Shown: one piece after another, positions 1-9,184 of the stretch | How the letters are laid out: each line of letters starts with the position of its first letter | How positions within the stretch are numbered: position 1 is the stretch's first letter | Assembly (NCBI RefSeq): GCF_009647655.1 | Contig: NZ_WJFD01000001.1 | Span: forward strand, 558,001-622,000 | DNA from: Chitinophaga sp. SYP-B3965 | GTDB taxonomy: Bacteria > Bacteroidota > Bacteroidia > Chitinophagales > Chitinophagaceae | DNA length: 64,000 nucleotides | Direction of reading: 5' to 3' | The notes under the pieces: model-generated | Seen by the model: only the letters and a program-made list of their open reading frames with translations | Told to the model about the DNA's origin: nothing | Databases searched by the model: none | Position numbers and translations under genes: made by a program

Positions 1-1467
1 ATGGGATATGGCAGTGGTAACCTGGGTTACATGACGGAGAGCGGAACAGACATCTGGTTACGCGGCGGCGGTAACGGCAACGTGCAGTTAACAGAATACC
101 GTACGCTGGATGCACAATTCGGCCTGAACGGTAATATGTGGAACCACTATTACAAAGGTGTGTGGAATGCCAATTATTTCCTGGAGCAGGGGCAGAAGAT
201 CACCTGGAAATCAGAAGCTACAAAGAACCAAAAGATGGGAGAGGCCTTAACGTTAAAAGCGTATTTCCTTTTCTTCATCGTGAATACCTGGGGTGGTGTA
301 CACTTACCTAAAACAACAGATTATAACGAAGGTTTAATAGCTGCACGCAGTACAGAAGAAGAATTCTATACAGAAATACTGAAGTGCCTCAATGATGCAG
401 TGACCATGGTAGCGCCAACCGCTACAGAAACCGGTCGTATTACCAAACCGGTAGTGGAAGCATTCCTTGCGCGTGTGCATTTATACCACAAGGATTGGGA
501 TAAGGTGATAGAATACAGCACCAATGTGATCAAGAATTATAACTACGCCCTCATCCCTCAATGGAAAGACCTTTGGAATGCAGGTCTGGACCGCAGCAAG
601 GAATTCATATGGCAGGTGAACTGGGGGAAAGATAAAAGCTTTAACCAGGCAGGCGCTAACTTCTGGTTCCAGGCTTTTTCTCCTTTCATTGACCAGTTCC
701 CCGGCATACAAACAGAATTGATCTGGACGGGTTATGGTGGTGTGCAAATGGTAGCATCCAAATTCTACCTGGGCCTTTTTAACCAGCAGGCAGATGCGCG
801 CTGGAAAGATGGTTTCCAGACAGTATGGTATTATAACAAACCCACTAATAAACTGCCTTTGCAGGTAACACCTTATGTGGATACAGCCTTGTTCTTTGTG
901 CCTTATGTATTCTCGGCAGCAGACAGGGCAAGGGCGGTGAACCGTTATACCGCGAAGGATGTGAATGATCTTTACAGTGCAAATGGCATCCCTAAAGACC
1001 CTAAAGTATTCATCGGTTTTAAAAAGTTTGATGATCATACCCGGCCGGGTGCGTTATCTACAGAGAACAGCGCGGAAGATTATTCCGTGATCCGCCTCGC
1101 AGATATTTACCTGATGCGGGCTGAAGCTTATATCATGAAAGGGCAGACAGGCCTTGCTGCAGACGATGTGAATGTGATCCGTGACCGTGCTACGATACCC
1201 GGTCATGAAATAGAAATGGATGTAGATGCTTCCATGATGACGGTGGATTTTATCCTCGATGAACGTGCCCGTGAACTGGGTGGTGAAATGATGCGCTGGT
1301 TTGACCTCAAGCGTACCAATACACTGATCACCAGGGTAAGGTCTTACAATCCGGAAGCCAGCGCTTACATCCAGCCATTCCATATGCTGCGCCCTGTGCC
1401 GCAGAGCCAGTTTGATGGTATGCCTGATCCTTCCACACTCGGCCAGAATGCGGGGTATGGTTTCTAA
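1..1467 (+). CDS. SusD/RagB-family outer-membrane glycan-binding protein, 5' partial
   Basis: SusD-like proteins are surface lipoproteins that cap a SusC TonB-dependent channel and bind glycan. The 488 residues carry the TPR-like helical body and the family C-terminal features: a RLADIYLMRAEAY helix, a DDVNVIRDRA segment, and a DERARELGGEMMRWFDLKRT segment near residues 420-440. There is no signal peptide or lipobox, and the reading frame is open from base 1. Roughly the first 40-60 residues (leader and first helix) therefore probably lie outside the window, and the ATG at base 1 is likely internal. It is followed 17 bp later by a LamG lipoprotein and then an alpha-mannosidase, so its ligand is probably a mannose-containing glycan. 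The SusC partner should lie just upstream, off the window. Confidence 0.93.
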   Translation: MGYGSGNLGYMTESGTDIWLRGGGNGNVQLTEYRTLDAQFGLNGNMWNHYYKGVWNANYFLEQGQKITWKSEATKNQKMGEALTLKAYFLFFIVNTWGGVHLPKTTDYNEGLIAARSTEEEFYTEILKCLNDAVTMVAPTATETGRITKPVVEAFLARVHLYHKDWDKVIEYSTNVIKNYNYALIPQWKDLWNAGLDRSKEFIWQVNWGKDKSFNQAGANFWFQAFSPFIDQFPGIQTELIWTGYGGVQMVASKFYLGLFNQQADARWKDGFQTVWYYNKPTNKLPLQVTPYVDTALFFVPYVFSAADRARAVNRYTAKDVNDLYSANGIPKDPKVFIGFKKFDDHTRPGALSTENSAEDYSVIRLADIYLMRAEAYIMKGQTGLAADDVNVIRDRATIPGHEIEMDVDASMMTVDFILDERARELGGEMMRWFDLKRTNTLITRVRSYNPEASAYIQPFHMLRPVPQSQFDGMPDPSTLGQNAGYGF

Positions 1468-1484
1468 TATCAAAACTTTCCAAC

Positions 1485-2432
1485 ATGAAAAAGATACTAT
1501 TTATACTGCTTGTACTTTTCACCGCCTGTAAAAAGGATGAAACTCCTTCCGCCCTCAAGAATGACCTGGTGAGTATCATCGCGTCTACAAAAGAACTGAT
1601 CGAAAAAACAGTAGAGGGAACGGAGTTGGGAATGACGGCCCCCGGCTCTAAAGTTACCCTGCAAACGCAGGTGGACTGGGCCAACTTCATCCTGCAAAAC
1701 TCGGGTACAGATACAGCTTATTCCAATGCAAAGAAGAAACTGGAACTGGCTATTACTGCATTCAACAATAACAAAGTAAAAGCCGGTGTGCCTAAATTTG
1801 CGAACGGCGCTTACTTTGACCTGGGCACATTGAAAACGCTGGTGCCGGATGTGAAGTCCTTCACCATTGAATGTAAGGTGAAACTCACAGACCTCAATAC
1901 AGACGGTACCGCCAGCCTGGGCAGTTTTATTACCTGTGATGATGGAACAACAGGCATCCTGATGCGCTATACCAAAGCAGGTAAAGTAGAATGTTACGTG
2001 AACGGTGGTTCCTGGTTTGGCGCGGGTACAGCTAATAACGCGGTACAGGTGAACGTATGGCACCATATTTCATTTACCTTTAATGGTACCACTATCAAAG
2101 TATATATAGACGGTGTGGAAGCTGCTACGGCTACTTCCGGCACAGTGATCACACCAAAAACAGTGGAAACCTCACCCTTTTTTATGGGCATGTCCCGCAA
2201 CTTCCAGTTTAGTTCAGGAGATCAGCGGGCCATGCATGGAAACATAAAGGATGTACGTTTCTGGAAAGTACCTTTAACCGCCGCAGAGGTCCTTAATAAC
2301 AAGGATAAGGTATTGACAGGAACAGAAACAGGCATCGTGGCATATTGGCCTTTTGACCTGAACCTTGGGTTAACGGTGAAAGATAAGACAGGCAATTTTT
2401 CAGCAGCAGGTACGAACGTTACCTGGGAATAA
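1485..2432 (+). CDS. Lipoprotein with C-terminal LamG/concanavalin-A-like domain
   Basis: The protein starts with a short lipoprotein signal (MKKILFILLVLFTACKKD, lipobox Cys at about residue 15), so it should be anchored in the outer membrane. A helical spacer of about 80 residues follows. Residues about 105-315 form a LamG-type jelly roll, with an EGT-like strand series, a WHHISFTFNGTTIKVYIDG segment and a final DVRFWKVPLTAAEV segment, as in Laminin_G_3 proteins. Such domains bind carbohydrate or peptide. Its place between SusD and a GH38 enzyme suggests it is the accessory surface glycan-binding protein (SusE/F position) of this locus. The ligand is inferred from context only. Confidence 0.85.
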   Translation: MKKILFILLVLFTACKKDETPSALKNDLVSIIASTKELIEKTVEGTELGMTAPGSKVTLQTQVDWANFILQNSGTDTAYSNAKKKLELAITAFNNNKVKAGVPKFANGAYFDLGTLKTLVPDVKSFTIECKVKLTDLNTDGTASLGSFITCDDGTTGILMRYTKAGKVECYVNGGSWFGAGTANNAVQVNVWHHISFTFNGTTIKVYIDGVEAATATSGTVITPKTVETSPFFMGMSRNFQFSSGDQRAMHGNIKDVRFWKVPLTAAEVLNNKDKVLTGTETGIVAYWPFDLNLGLTVKDKTGNFSAAGTNVTWE

Positions 2433-2444
2433 AAGAGAATAACT

Positions 2445-5288
2445 ATGAGTAAGAAAAGTTTGTTGTTGCTGGCAGGCATTTGTTGTTTTACAATAGCAGC
2501 TGCACAGAACGTGTATACAGGCATTGAACTGCAACCTACGGTAGCTTATTTAAAAAATGGCAACCGGATGGTGCGCCTGCTCTTTCATGGTGGCAACAGT
2601 TATGCAAAAGCAACGGTGCGGATGGATTTTAACGGACTGAAGGACAGTGTGCTGATACCAGCCAGTGAAAAAGGAATAGCAGTATTTGAACTGCCTTTGC
2701 CTGGTGGGCCGGTAAACAGGGAAACACAATTGTCCGTACAGGTAACAACTGATGGCAGAACTTATAACGGCCGCTGCATGGTAGCGCCCACACAAAAATG
2801 GAAAGTATACCTGCTGCCGCATTCGCATGTGGACATTGGTTATACCAATGTGCAGGCGAAGGTGATGAAGATCCACCTGGATAATATTGATGAAGCCATC
2901 AAGATCGCAAAGAAAACGGAGCAGTATCCGGAAGGCGCGCGTTTCAAATGGAATACAGAAGCTTTCTGGGTAGTGGACCATTACCTGGCGGGTGCAGATG
3001 AAGCAAAGAAGAAAGCGTTCTGGGAAGCCGTGAAGAAAGGCTGGATCAATATTGACGGGGCATATGCCAATATCAATACCAGTATCACAGATTCCCGCCA
3101 ATTGATGCAGATGTTCCATTCAGCCGTGAAAACCGCAAAAGAGCATGGTGTGGAAATTCATACCATGTTCCAGGGAGATGTACCCGGTGCTTCATGGGGT
3201 TTATCCAGCCAGGCAGATATCACCGGTATAAAGTATTTCTGGGGCGCACCCAATGCCGGAGACCGCATCGGTAATTCCTATAAGTGGCGGGACAGGCCTT
3301 TCTACTGGTTATCGCCCGGAGGGCAGAAATTGCTTTACTGGCAAAGTTCTCCTTACTCTATCGGGTATTCCCTGAAAGGCAACAAGATCCCTAACTTCTT
3401 TACCGTGGAAGATCCTTTGCCTTTCTATACCGGCAAACCTTCTGAGAACTTCCTTAATCCATTCCTCTTTAATTACCTGGGAGAGCTGGATCAGAAATTA
3501 TTCCCTTACAACATGACCATCCTCACCTGGGCTATGAGTGATAATGCACCCATTGATCCGGAGTTGCCGGATGCCGTGAAGGAATGGAATGAACGATATT
3601 CTTCCCCGCAGCTGGTGATCACTTCCACGAAAGATTTCTTTCATGATTTTGAGAAAGCGTATGGCGATAAAGTACCTGTAGTATCCGGTGACTATACAGA
3701 ATACTGGACGGATGGTATTGCTTCCGCAGCAAGGGAAACGGGCATCAACCGTAACAACTCAGACAGGTTGCTGCAGGCAGAAGCGATCTGGGCATTGCGT
3801 AATAAAAAAGCATTCCCTGCAAGCGATTTTGATACGGCCTGGAACAATGTGCTCATGTTCAATGAGCATACCTGGGGCGCGCATAACAGCGTATCTAATC
3901 CTGAGGATCCCAAAGCCATTGCGCAATGGAGTTACAAACAGGGATTTGCACTCACCGGCCTGGCGCAATCAAAGGACCTGCTGGCAAAAGCAGCCGCTTC
4001 AGACGCCGTTGCTAATGGCATAGATGTATATAATACATTAGGACAGGAGCGTACAGATGTTGTGTTGATCCCTGCGGAACAAAGTAAAGCAGGAGACCTT
4101 GTAAAAGATGTGAACGGCAAGAGTGTTCCTTCCCAGCGTTTAAGCACAGGAGAACTGGCGGCGCTGGTAAAGATCGCTGCGTTTTCTAAACAACGTTTTA
4201 CCATTCATAGCGGCAAGGCTTATGTGGGAGAACGTGCTACAGTGAGCGCCACTACTTTACAGAATAAATTCTACTCGATAAAGCTGGATGAGAAAACCGG
4301 CCACATCATCAGCCTGGAAAAAGCAGGACGTAACCTTGCAGATTCCGGTGGATTGAACCAATATACTTACCTGCCGGATGCAGCGAAAGAGAAGATCCAG
4401 TTTGCCGGCCCGGCAAAGATCACGATCAAAGAGAAGGGACCATTGGTGGTAAGCCTTGAAGCAGTTTCCGACGCACCCGGCGCTAATGCGCTGAGCCGGG
4501 AAGTGAGGCTGACAGCAGGAGTGGACCGTGTGGAGATCATCAACACACTGGATAAAAAAGCAGTACCTGCAAAAGAAGGGGTGGATTTCGCATTTCCTTT
4601 CAAGGTACCTGGCGCGCAGGTGCGGTATAATATTCCATGGGGCAGTATCGCGGCAGAAGAAGATCAGTTGCAAAATGCTAATCGGAACTGGTATTCCGTA
4701 CAACGTTGGGTAGATGTATCGAATAAAGAGTTTGGCGTTACCTGGTCCAGCCTGGATGCACCATTGTTTGAGATCGGTACACAAACGAGTGCAGGATTGC
4801 TGGGCGGTTTAACCCGTTCCCCCAAATGGATCAGTTACATGGAGCAAAGTCCGGCTATCTATTCCTGGGTAATGAACAATCTCTGGCATACCAATTTCCG
4901 GAGAGACCAGGAAGGGGTGACTGTTTTCCGTTATTCCCTGCAGGTGCATGATGCGTATGATGTAGCCGCTGCTAATCAGCGTGGTTTAAGTAATCATCGT
5001 CCCCTGGTGGCAACACCGGCAGCAGGCCCTGTGGTTGAATCACTTTTCTTTTCCATTGATGGCAAAGCCGTGTATGTGGAAAGCATTAAACCTGCAGCAG
5101 ATGGGAAAGGTGTAATGGTGCAACTGGTGAATACACAGGAACAGCCTGCCGTGGTAACCTTAAAAGGAAAAACAGCGGCGATCAATATTTGGTCAAGTAA
5201 TATGCTGGAAGAATATAACAAGAAACTGGAAGATCGTGTTGAATTACCGGGCAAGGGTGTCATCATGATACGTGTAGAAACTAAATAA
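2445..5288 (+). CDS. Glycoside hydrolase family 38 alpha-mannosidase, secreted
   Basis: GH38 enzymes remove alpha-linked mannose with retention, using a zinc ion. The 947-residue protein has a cleavable signal (MSKKSLLLLAGICCFTIAAAQ) and a small beta domain. The catalytic domain begins at about residue 118 with HSHVDIGYTN, the family metal-site motif (H126, H128, D130). A GDVPGASWG segment near residue 245 is a candidate for the nucleophile Asp and its surroundings. Residues about 540-947 form the beta-sandwich C-terminal domains of the family. It lies 12 bp after the LamG gene and 5 bp before an isomerase-like gene, so it is in the same operon. It probably acts in the periplasm or at the outer membrane on imported mannosides. 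The linkage cannot be read from the sequence. Confidence 0.88.
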   Translation: MSKKSLLLLAGICCFTIAAAQNVYTGIELQPTVAYLKNGNRMVRLLFHGGNSYAKATVRMDFNGLKDSVLIPASEKGIAVFELPLPGGPVNRETQLSVQVTTDGRTYNGRCMVAPTQKWKVYLLPHSHVDIGYTNVQAKVMKIHLDNIDEAIKIAKKTEQYPEGARFKWNTEAFWVVDHYLAGADEAKKKAFWEAVKKGWINIDGAYANINTSITDSRQLMQMFHSAVKTAKEHGVEIHTMFQGDVPGASWGLSSQADITGIKYFWGAPNAGDRIGNSYKWRDRPFYWLSPGGQKLLYWQSSPYSIGYSLKGNKIPNFFTVEDPLPFYTGKPSENFLNPFLFNYLGELDQKLFPYNMTILTWAMSDNAPIDPELPDAVKEWNERYSSPQLVITSTKDFFHDFEKAYGDKVPVVSGDYTEYWTDGIASAARETGINRNNSDRLLQAEAIWALRNKKAFPASDFDTAWNNVLMFNEHTWGAHNSVSNPEDPKAIAQWSYKQGFALTGLAQSKDLLAKAAASDAVANGIDVYNTLGQERTDVVLIPAEQSKAGDLVKDVNGKSVPSQRLSTGELAALVKIAAFSKQRFTIHSGKAYVGERATVSATTLQNKFYSIKLDEKTGHIISLEKAGRNLADSGGLNQYTYLPDAAKEKIQFAGPAKITIKEKGPLVVSLEAVSDAPGANALSREVRLTAGVDRVEIINTLDKKAVPAKEGVDFAFPFKVPGAQVRYNIPWGSIAAEEDQLQNANRNWYSVQRWVDVSNKEFGVTWSSLDAPLFEIGTQTSAGLLGGLTRSPKWISYMEQSPAIYSWVMNNLWHTNFRRDQEGVTVFRYSLQVHDAYDVAAANQRGLSNHRPLVATPAAGPVVESLFFSIDGKAVYVESIKPAADGKGVMVQLVNTQEQPAVVTLKGKTAAINIWSSNMLEEYNKKLEDRVELPGKGVIMIRVETK

Positions 5289-5293
5289 GAAAA

Positions 5294-7093
5294 ATGTCGA
5301 ACATTAAGGAGGAAAACAGGCGGGTTGCTGTGCAGCCGCTTTTACCGGTGCAATTGAACGGGAGTTTAACAGGCGCATACGATATCTACCCCAGGCACAC
5401 ACTGGGGAAAGGGAAGGTGCATGCAGATTACGAAGGATTAGTGGAATGGATGCTCCTGCAAAAGGAGGTATGTATAGATGGTTATACTGGGATCTTGTGG
5501 GATGAGTTATACGAAACTTTACAGTTGGCATTTAACCGCAGAGGCGTTTCCGTGGTGTGGCATTTTGCAAAAGATGCGATGAAGGAGGAAGAAGAGATCA
5601 ATGCGATGATAGCGCCTTTCTTAGGAGAGGAGGGGAGTGTTTGGGGAACGCGCACCCATCTGCGGCTGAAGGATTTTTTTAAACTGAAGGAACATACTGT
5701 TACAAGTGCCTTACATATCATTATAGGCACCGGCGCAGCACTGTTAAATGAAAAAGCCCCGGTGATCTACCTGGACCTTCCCAAGAATGAATTACAATAC
5801 CGCATGCGTGCAGGCGTAAATGCGAACCTGGGCAGCAGCTCAAGTGAAGCTTTTGCAGACATGTACAAGCAGGCATACTTTGTGGATTGGGTGATCCTGA
5901 ATGCGCACAAACAATCTTTGCTGCCACGCATCCGGATCTTTGCGGATACACAGCGCGGGGAATCCATAACATGGGCGATGGCGGAAGACCTGCTGGAGGG
6001 GATAGACAATGTCTGCAGGGATACTTTCCGCGTTCGCCCATGGTTTGAACCCGGCGCCTGGGGAGGGCAATGGATGAAAGAAAAGATCCCCGGCCTCTCG
6101 CAGGAAGCAGTGAACTTTGCCTGGTCTTTCGAAATGATCGTGCCGGAGAACGGCGTAGTATTTGAAAGCGATGGATACCTGCTGGAAATGCCTTTTGAAT
6201 GGCTGATGTTCCTGCAGCATAAAGCCATCCTTGGCAAACATGCATCCATCTTCCGGTATGATTTCCCTATCCGTTTTGATTTCCTGGATACTTTCGATGG
6301 CGGAAATCTTTCCATTCAATGTCATCCTTCCTTATCTTACATCCGGGAACACTTTGGCGAAACCATTACACAGGACGAAACCTATTACATCCTGGATTGT
6401 AAAGATGATGCGAAAGTATACCTCGGATTCCATGAAAATATTGATCCTGCTGCCTTCCGGGCAGACCTGGATAACAGTGTGAAGTTCTCTCAACCGGTGA
6501 ACATCAGGCAATATGTGCAGGCCTTTAAAGCCAGCAAACATGCCCTGTTCCTGATACCTAACGGCACCGTACACAGTGCCGGTGCAAACAACCTGGTATT
6601 GGAGATCAGCGCCACGCCGTACATCTTTACATTTAAAATGTACGACTGGCTGCGGCTGGGTCTGGACGGAGAACCAAGGGCCATCAATATTGAACATGCA
6701 TTCCGTAACCTGCAATTCAGCAGGCAGGGCGCTGCAGTGGAGAAAGAACTGATCTCCGTACCGGCTTTGCTGGAAGAGGGAAAAGACTGGCAACTGATCC
6801 ATCTGCCTACACACCGGGAACATTTTTATGATGTGCAGCGCATTGAACTGGATACCACGGTTAGTTTTGAAACAGCACAAACCTGTTTAGTGATGATGCT
6901 GGTGGAAGGAACTTCCATCTCCATCAAAACAGCAACAGGTGCAGAAAAGGTATATCACTATGCAGAAACATTTGTGATACCGGCAGACGCTGCAACGTAT
7001 ACCATCACTAACCTCGGCAAAGGCCGCGCGAAAGTGATCAAAGCATTTCTGAAAGAAGAACATCCTGTTTTTAGTAATATCATGTATGAATAG
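5294..7093 (+). CDS. Class I mannose-6-phosphate-isomerase-like protein with kinase-like N-terminal extension
   Basis: The C-terminal half (from about residue 250) is a class I phosphomannose isomerase. It shows PWFEPGAWGGQW (the family's WGG entry), SIQCHPS (Gln and His zinc ligands, about residue 340), DETYYILDC, and IPNGTVHSAGANNLVLEIS (last His ligand, about residue 425). That enzyme converts mannose-6-phosphate to fructose-6-phosphate in the cytoplasm. The first 240 residues are extra. They contain DGYTGILWDELYETL and a YLDLPKNELQYRMRAG segment, which recall a P-loop nucleoside/shikimate-kinase fold without an obvious GxxxxGK loop. At 599 residues it is much longer than the usual 300-400. 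There is no signal peptide. The next gene's ATG overlaps it by 8 bp, showing translational coupling to the sugar porter. Confidence 0.8.
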   Translation: MSNIKEENRRVAVQPLLPVQLNGSLTGAYDIYPRHTLGKGKVHADYEGLVEWMLLQKEVCIDGYTGILWDELYETLQLAFNRRGVSVVWHFAKDAMKEEEEINAMIAPFLGEEGSVWGTRTHLRLKDFFKLKEHTVTSALHIIIGTGAALLNEKAPVIYLDLPKNELQYRMRAGVNANLGSSSSEAFADMYKQAYFVDWVILNAHKQSLLPRIRIFADTQRGESITWAMAEDLLEGIDNVCRDTFRVRPWFEPGAWGGQWMKEKIPGLSQEAVNFAWSFEMIVPENGVVFESDGYLLEMPFEWLMFLQHKAILGKHASIFRYDFPIRFDFLDTFDGGNLSIQCHPSLSYIREHFGETITQDETYYILDCKDDAKVYLGFHENIDPAAFRADLDNSVKFSQPVNIRQYVQAFKASKHALFLIPNGTVHSAGANNLVLEISATPYIFTFKMYDWLRLGLDGEPRAINIEHAFRNLQFSRQGAAVEKELISVPALLEEGKDWQLIHLPTHREHFYDVQRIELDTTVSFETAQTCLVMMLVEGTSISIKTATGAEKVYHYAETFVIPADAATYTITNLGKGRAKVIKAFLKEEHPVFSNIMYE

Positions 7094-8369
7094 ATCCTTC
7101 CTCGTTATGACCACGATGGTAGCCTCCCTTGGAGGTTTCCTGTTTGGGTTCGACATGGCCGTGGTGTCCGGCATTTTACCTTTCGTGCGGGTGCAGTTTG
7201 GTTTGTCTGCTTTGCAGGAAGGGTGGTTTGTATCATCCGCACTGGCAGGCTGTATCCTGGGCGTGATCTTTTCCAGCGACCTGAGCGACAGGCTGGGCCG
7301 GAAGAAATTACTGTTCATTGCCGCCGCTTTATTCCTGCTGGCAGCCATTGGTTGTGCTTTGTTTGCGGACCTTTCCTGGCTCATTACCGCCCGTATCCTG
7401 GGAGGTGTGGCCGTAGGGATCGCTTCCACCGTAGTGCCTTTATACTTATCTGAAATAGCGCCGGATGATAAAAGAGGAAGGCTGGTTACCTATTACCAGC
7501 TGGCAGTGACCATTGGGATATTAGTAGCTTATCTCAGCAATGCCATGTTGCTCAACTATGCACAAGTACATGCACAAAGCGCCACGGGCAGTTTGATGGA
7601 ATGGTTATTTGTGAAAGAGGCATGGCGCGGCATGTTTGGTGTGGGCGTGATACCTGCAGTATTATTCCTGATAGGATTAACACAGGTGCCAGAAAGCCCG
7701 CGCTGGTTGCTGAGAGAAAAACAAACCAGCGGCAACTACAAAGCACTATTTGCGCCGGACATAAAAAGGGCCATGCTGATAGGTATCCTGTTGCCACTCT
7801 TCTCACAGTTCAGCGGCATCAATGCTATCATTTATTACGGCCCCAGCATCCTGCATGATGCAGGTATTACGTTGAGTAATTCTTTCATCAGCCAGATCAT
7901 CTTTGGTGCAGCCAATGTATTCTTCACCATTTTCGCGATATGGAAAGTAGACAGCCTGGGCAGGCGGCCATTGTATCTCTGGGGTACTGCGGGTGCAGCT
8001 GTGAGCCTGGCTTTAACAGGCATCTGTTTCTTTACGGGCGCTACCGGTTTACCGTTATTGCTTTGCGTGATGAGCTTCCTGGCTTTCTTTGCCTTCTCAA
8101 TAGGACCGTTGAAATTTGTGATAGCCGCAGAGATCTTTCCTGATCATATCAGGGCAAGGGCATTGTCTGTAAGCATTATGGTGATGTGGCTGGCAGATAC
8201 GCTGGTAGGGCAGATCACGCCCTTGCTGCTGCATGCTTTTGGTACAGCGCAAACCTTCTGGTTCTTTGCTGCTTTCTGCGTGCTGGCATTCATCACGGTA
8301 TATAAATTATTACCGGAAACAAAAGGACAATCTTTCGAAGAGATACAAAGAACAATCAGGCATATATGA
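7086..8369 (+). CDS. MFS sugar porter (SP family), shortened central loop
   Basis: This is a twelve-helix inner-membrane sugar:H+ symporter of the XylE/GLUT type. Family motifs present are GGFLFGFDMAVVSG in helix 1, DLSDRLGRKK in loop 2-3, PLYLSEIAP, PESPRWLL after helix 6, QFSGINAIIYYGP in helix 7, DSLGRRPL in loop 8-9 and LPETKGQSFEEI at the C-terminus. At 427 residues it is short. Between PESPRWLL and helix 7 only about 20 residues remain where relatives have about 60-70, so most of the cytoplasmic ICH helices are missing. It overlaps the isomerase gene by 8 bp and the ROK kinase by 4 bp (ATGA). Mannose is the likely substrate from context. Confidence 0.9.
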   Translation: MNRSFLVMTTMVASLGGFLFGFDMAVVSGILPFVRVQFGLSALQEGWFVSSALAGCILGVIFSSDLSDRLGRKKLLFIAAALFLLAAIGCALFADLSWLITARILGGVAVGIASTVVPLYLSEIAPDDKRGRLVTYYQLAVTIGILVAYLSNAMLLNYAQVHAQSATGSLMEWLFVKEAWRGMFGVGVIPAVLFLIGLTQVPESPRWLLREKQTSGNYKALFAPDIKRAMLIGILLPLFSQFSGINAIIYYGPSILHDAGITLSNSFISQIIFGAANVFFTIFAIWKVDSLGRRPLYLWGTAGAAVSLALTGICFFTGATGLPLLLCVMSFLAFFAFSIGPLKFVIAAEIFPDHIRARALSVSIMVMWLADTLVGQITPLLLHAFGTAQTFWFFAAFCVLAFITVYKLLPETKGQSFEEIQRTIRHI

Positions 8370-9184
8370 GCGTATTGGGTGTAGATATAGGTGGTTCACA
8401 TATTACCACAGCGTTGATAGATCTGCAAAGCCGGAGTTTAGTGCCCGGTACTTATCACCGGGAACGGGTGAATGGGAAAGGCACTGCAGCAGAGATCATC
8501 AGCAGCTGGAGTGCAGTGATGCAGCAAAGCATGCAGGGTACACACAAAGTAGGTATTGCCATGCCGGGGCCGTTTGATTATGCCGCAGGTATTTCTTTGA
8601 TACAGGGATTGGATAAATATGACGCGTTGTATGGTTTGCCGGTGAAAGCCCTGTTGGCAGAAGCGTTAGGCATACAGCCGGAAGATATCATCATGAACAA
8701 TGATGCCGCCTGTTTCCTGCAGGGAGAACTTTTCAATGGTGCCGCAAAAGGGCAGCGCAATGTGTTAGGGCTTACACTGGGTACAGGTTTTGGTTCTGCT
8801 GTGGCCACAGAGGGGCATGCGGAGGATGCATCTTTCTGGTGCCGTCCATTCCTGGCATCAAGGGCAGAAGATTATTTCAGTACAAGATGGTTTATAACGC
8901 GGTATGAAGCATTGAGCGGTATGAAAGAAGAAAATGTAAAGAACATTGCAGCGCTGGCAGATACATCCGCAGCGGCGGCAGCCGTGTTCCGTGAATTCAG
9001 TGCTAATCTTTTGATGTTCCTTCAGACCATAACACCGCAGCCATCCATGATCGTGCTGGGTGGCAATATATCCCATGCACATGCGCTTTTCCTGAAAAGC
9101 CTGCAGTTGGAAGGTACACAGATCGTTTTATCAGAACTGGGGGAGAAAGCAGCACTGCTGGGTGCTGCGAGTTACTGGGGTTAA
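8366..9184 (+). CDS. ROK-family sugar kinase, probably mannokinase/hexokinase
   Basis: The N-terminus GVDIGGSHITTALIDL is the ASKHA phosphate-1 loop of ROK proteins. MPGPFDY, NNDAACFLQGE (catalytic Asp region, about residue 112) and LTLGTGFGSAV follow in order. The protein is 272 residues with no winged-helix N-terminus, so it is a kinase and not a NagC/XylR regulator. The usual ROK zinc cluster (GH...CxCGxxGCxE) is not present; only one Cys (SFWCRP) is in that region. It would phosphorylate sugar brought in by the porter, feeding the isomerase encoded two genes upstream. Its stop codon overlaps that of the convergent GntR gene. Confidence 0.85.
   Translation: MSVLGVDIGGSHITTALIDLQSRSLVPGTYHRERVNGKGTAAEIISSWSAVMQQSMQGTHKVGIAMPGPFDYAAGISLIQGLDKYDALYGLPVKALLAEALGIQPEDIIMNNDAACFLQGELFNGAAKGQRNVLGLTLGTGFGSAVATEGHAEDASFWCRPFLASRAEDYFSTRWFITRYEALSGMKEENVKNIAALADTSAAAAAVFREFSANLLMFLQTITPQPSMIVLGGNISHAHALFLKSLQLEGTQIVLSELGEKAALLGAASYWG

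Noticed and set aside
5721..6325. Three overlapping antisense ORFs inside the isomerase gene
   Set aside because: They are shadows of a strongly coding plus-strand gene; their peptides are Ser/Arg/His/Cys-rich and match no family.
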